Shown here piece by piece: positions 31,801 to 32,025 of a stretch of 32,025 nt of DNA. Position 1 is the first letter of the stretch. Every line of letters starts with the position of its first letter. Source of the stretch: an uncultured Selenomonadales bacterium (GTDB lineage: Bacteria; Bacillota; Negativicutes; Selenomonadales; Selenomonadaceae); NCBI GenBank assembly GCA_947165295.1, contig CAMUZU010000025.1, positions 1 through 32,025 of the forward strand, in the 5' to 3' direction. Below the pieces are notes generated by a model that had not been told where the DNA came from, did no database searches, and was given only the letters and a program-made list of their open reading frames with translations. The position numbers and the translations under genes were made by a program.

Positions 31801-32025
31801 TTATTTCGCGTAGTCGACAACGCGGACTTCGCGAATGATCGTCGCACGAATTTGACCGGGATAATCCAAGTCTTTTTCGATTTTTTTAACGATGTCGTGA
31901 GCGAGGATAACCGCCTGCGCGTCGTCGATTTTGTCGGGCTTGACCATTACGCGGACTTCGCGGCCGGCTTGAATGGCGAAACAGCGTTCGACGCCGTCGA
32001 AACCTTCGGCAATTTCTTCGAGCAT
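31801..32025 (-). CDS. rny: Ribonuclease Y, C-terminal end (5' part outside window)
   Basis: Only the last 74 residues are visible; the gene continues past the window edge. The ending [64 protein letters not shown] is the highly conserved end of RNase Y, the membrane-anchored endoribonuclease that starts mRNA decay in Firmicutes. The KH and HD domains lie outside. The Met codon at the window edge is internal, not the true start. It is followed on the same strand by the unknown gene, ymdB and the symporter. Confidence 0.96.
   Translation of the reverse strand: MLEEIAEGFDGVERCFAIQAGREVRVMVKPDKIDDAQAVILAHDIVKKIEKDLDYPGQIRATIIREVRVVDYAK

Overview
The window looks like a chromosomal segment of an outer-membrane-bearing (diderm) member of the Firmicutes, most likely Negativicutes. 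The evidence is the mixture of Firmicutes-type housekeeping genes (rny, ymdB, spoVS, with strong GAGGTGA/GGAGG ribosome binding sites) and Gram-negative envelope genes (an autotransporter-type beta-barrel ending in Phe, and CsgG-, FlgT- and LPP20-like exported proteins). This placement is inferred from gene content; no rRNA or other phylogenetic marker is present.

Layout. 1-4189: the 3' end of an autotransporter-like outer-membrane protein, then a large RTX-like/von Willebrand A protein. 4199-13452: eleven consecutive genes for small exported proteins. They comprise CsgG/LpoB-like proteins, one LPP20-like and one FlgT-N-like protein, and two pairs of unknown families. A three-gene block (called C-D-E here) occurs twice in the same order. 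13534-14484: an exported SGNH hydrolase with its own promoter. 14752-18452: a membrane-bound uptake [NiFe] hydrogenase operon, hyaA-hyaB-hyaC. 18647-20367: two overlapping RlaP/YcgL-like nucleotidyltransferases. 20368-22651: a poorly coding gap, a helical protein resembling an Hsp70 C-terminal region, and a frameshifted J-like, tail-anchored protein. 22713-24216: hisIE and a polysaccharide deacetylase. 24337-25200 (minus): a family 2 glycosyltransferase. 25320-26890: a TVP38/TMEM64 membrane protein, a TPR lipoprotein and a tiny cysteine-rich exported peptide. 27086-32025 (minus): rny (3' end), an unknown gene, ymdB, an AGCS amino-acid symporter, spoVS and a PHP-domain phosphoesterase.

Two things stand out. 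First, a roughly 105-bp intergenic element made of three hairpins occurs seven times, almost always just after a stop codon. Its stem arms differ between copies but stay complementary, which is covariation indicating selection on, or copying of, the folded form. Second, the eleven-gene exported cluster directly follows a large putative surface protein and contains an internal block duplication. It looks like an undescribed periplasmic or cell-surface assembly system whose parts are distantly related to curli (CsgG), flagellar (FlgT) and PBP-activator (LpoB) accessory proteins.

No tRNA, rRNA, CRISPR array, transposase or phage gene was seen. All functional calls rest on reading motifs by eye; no database search was possible.
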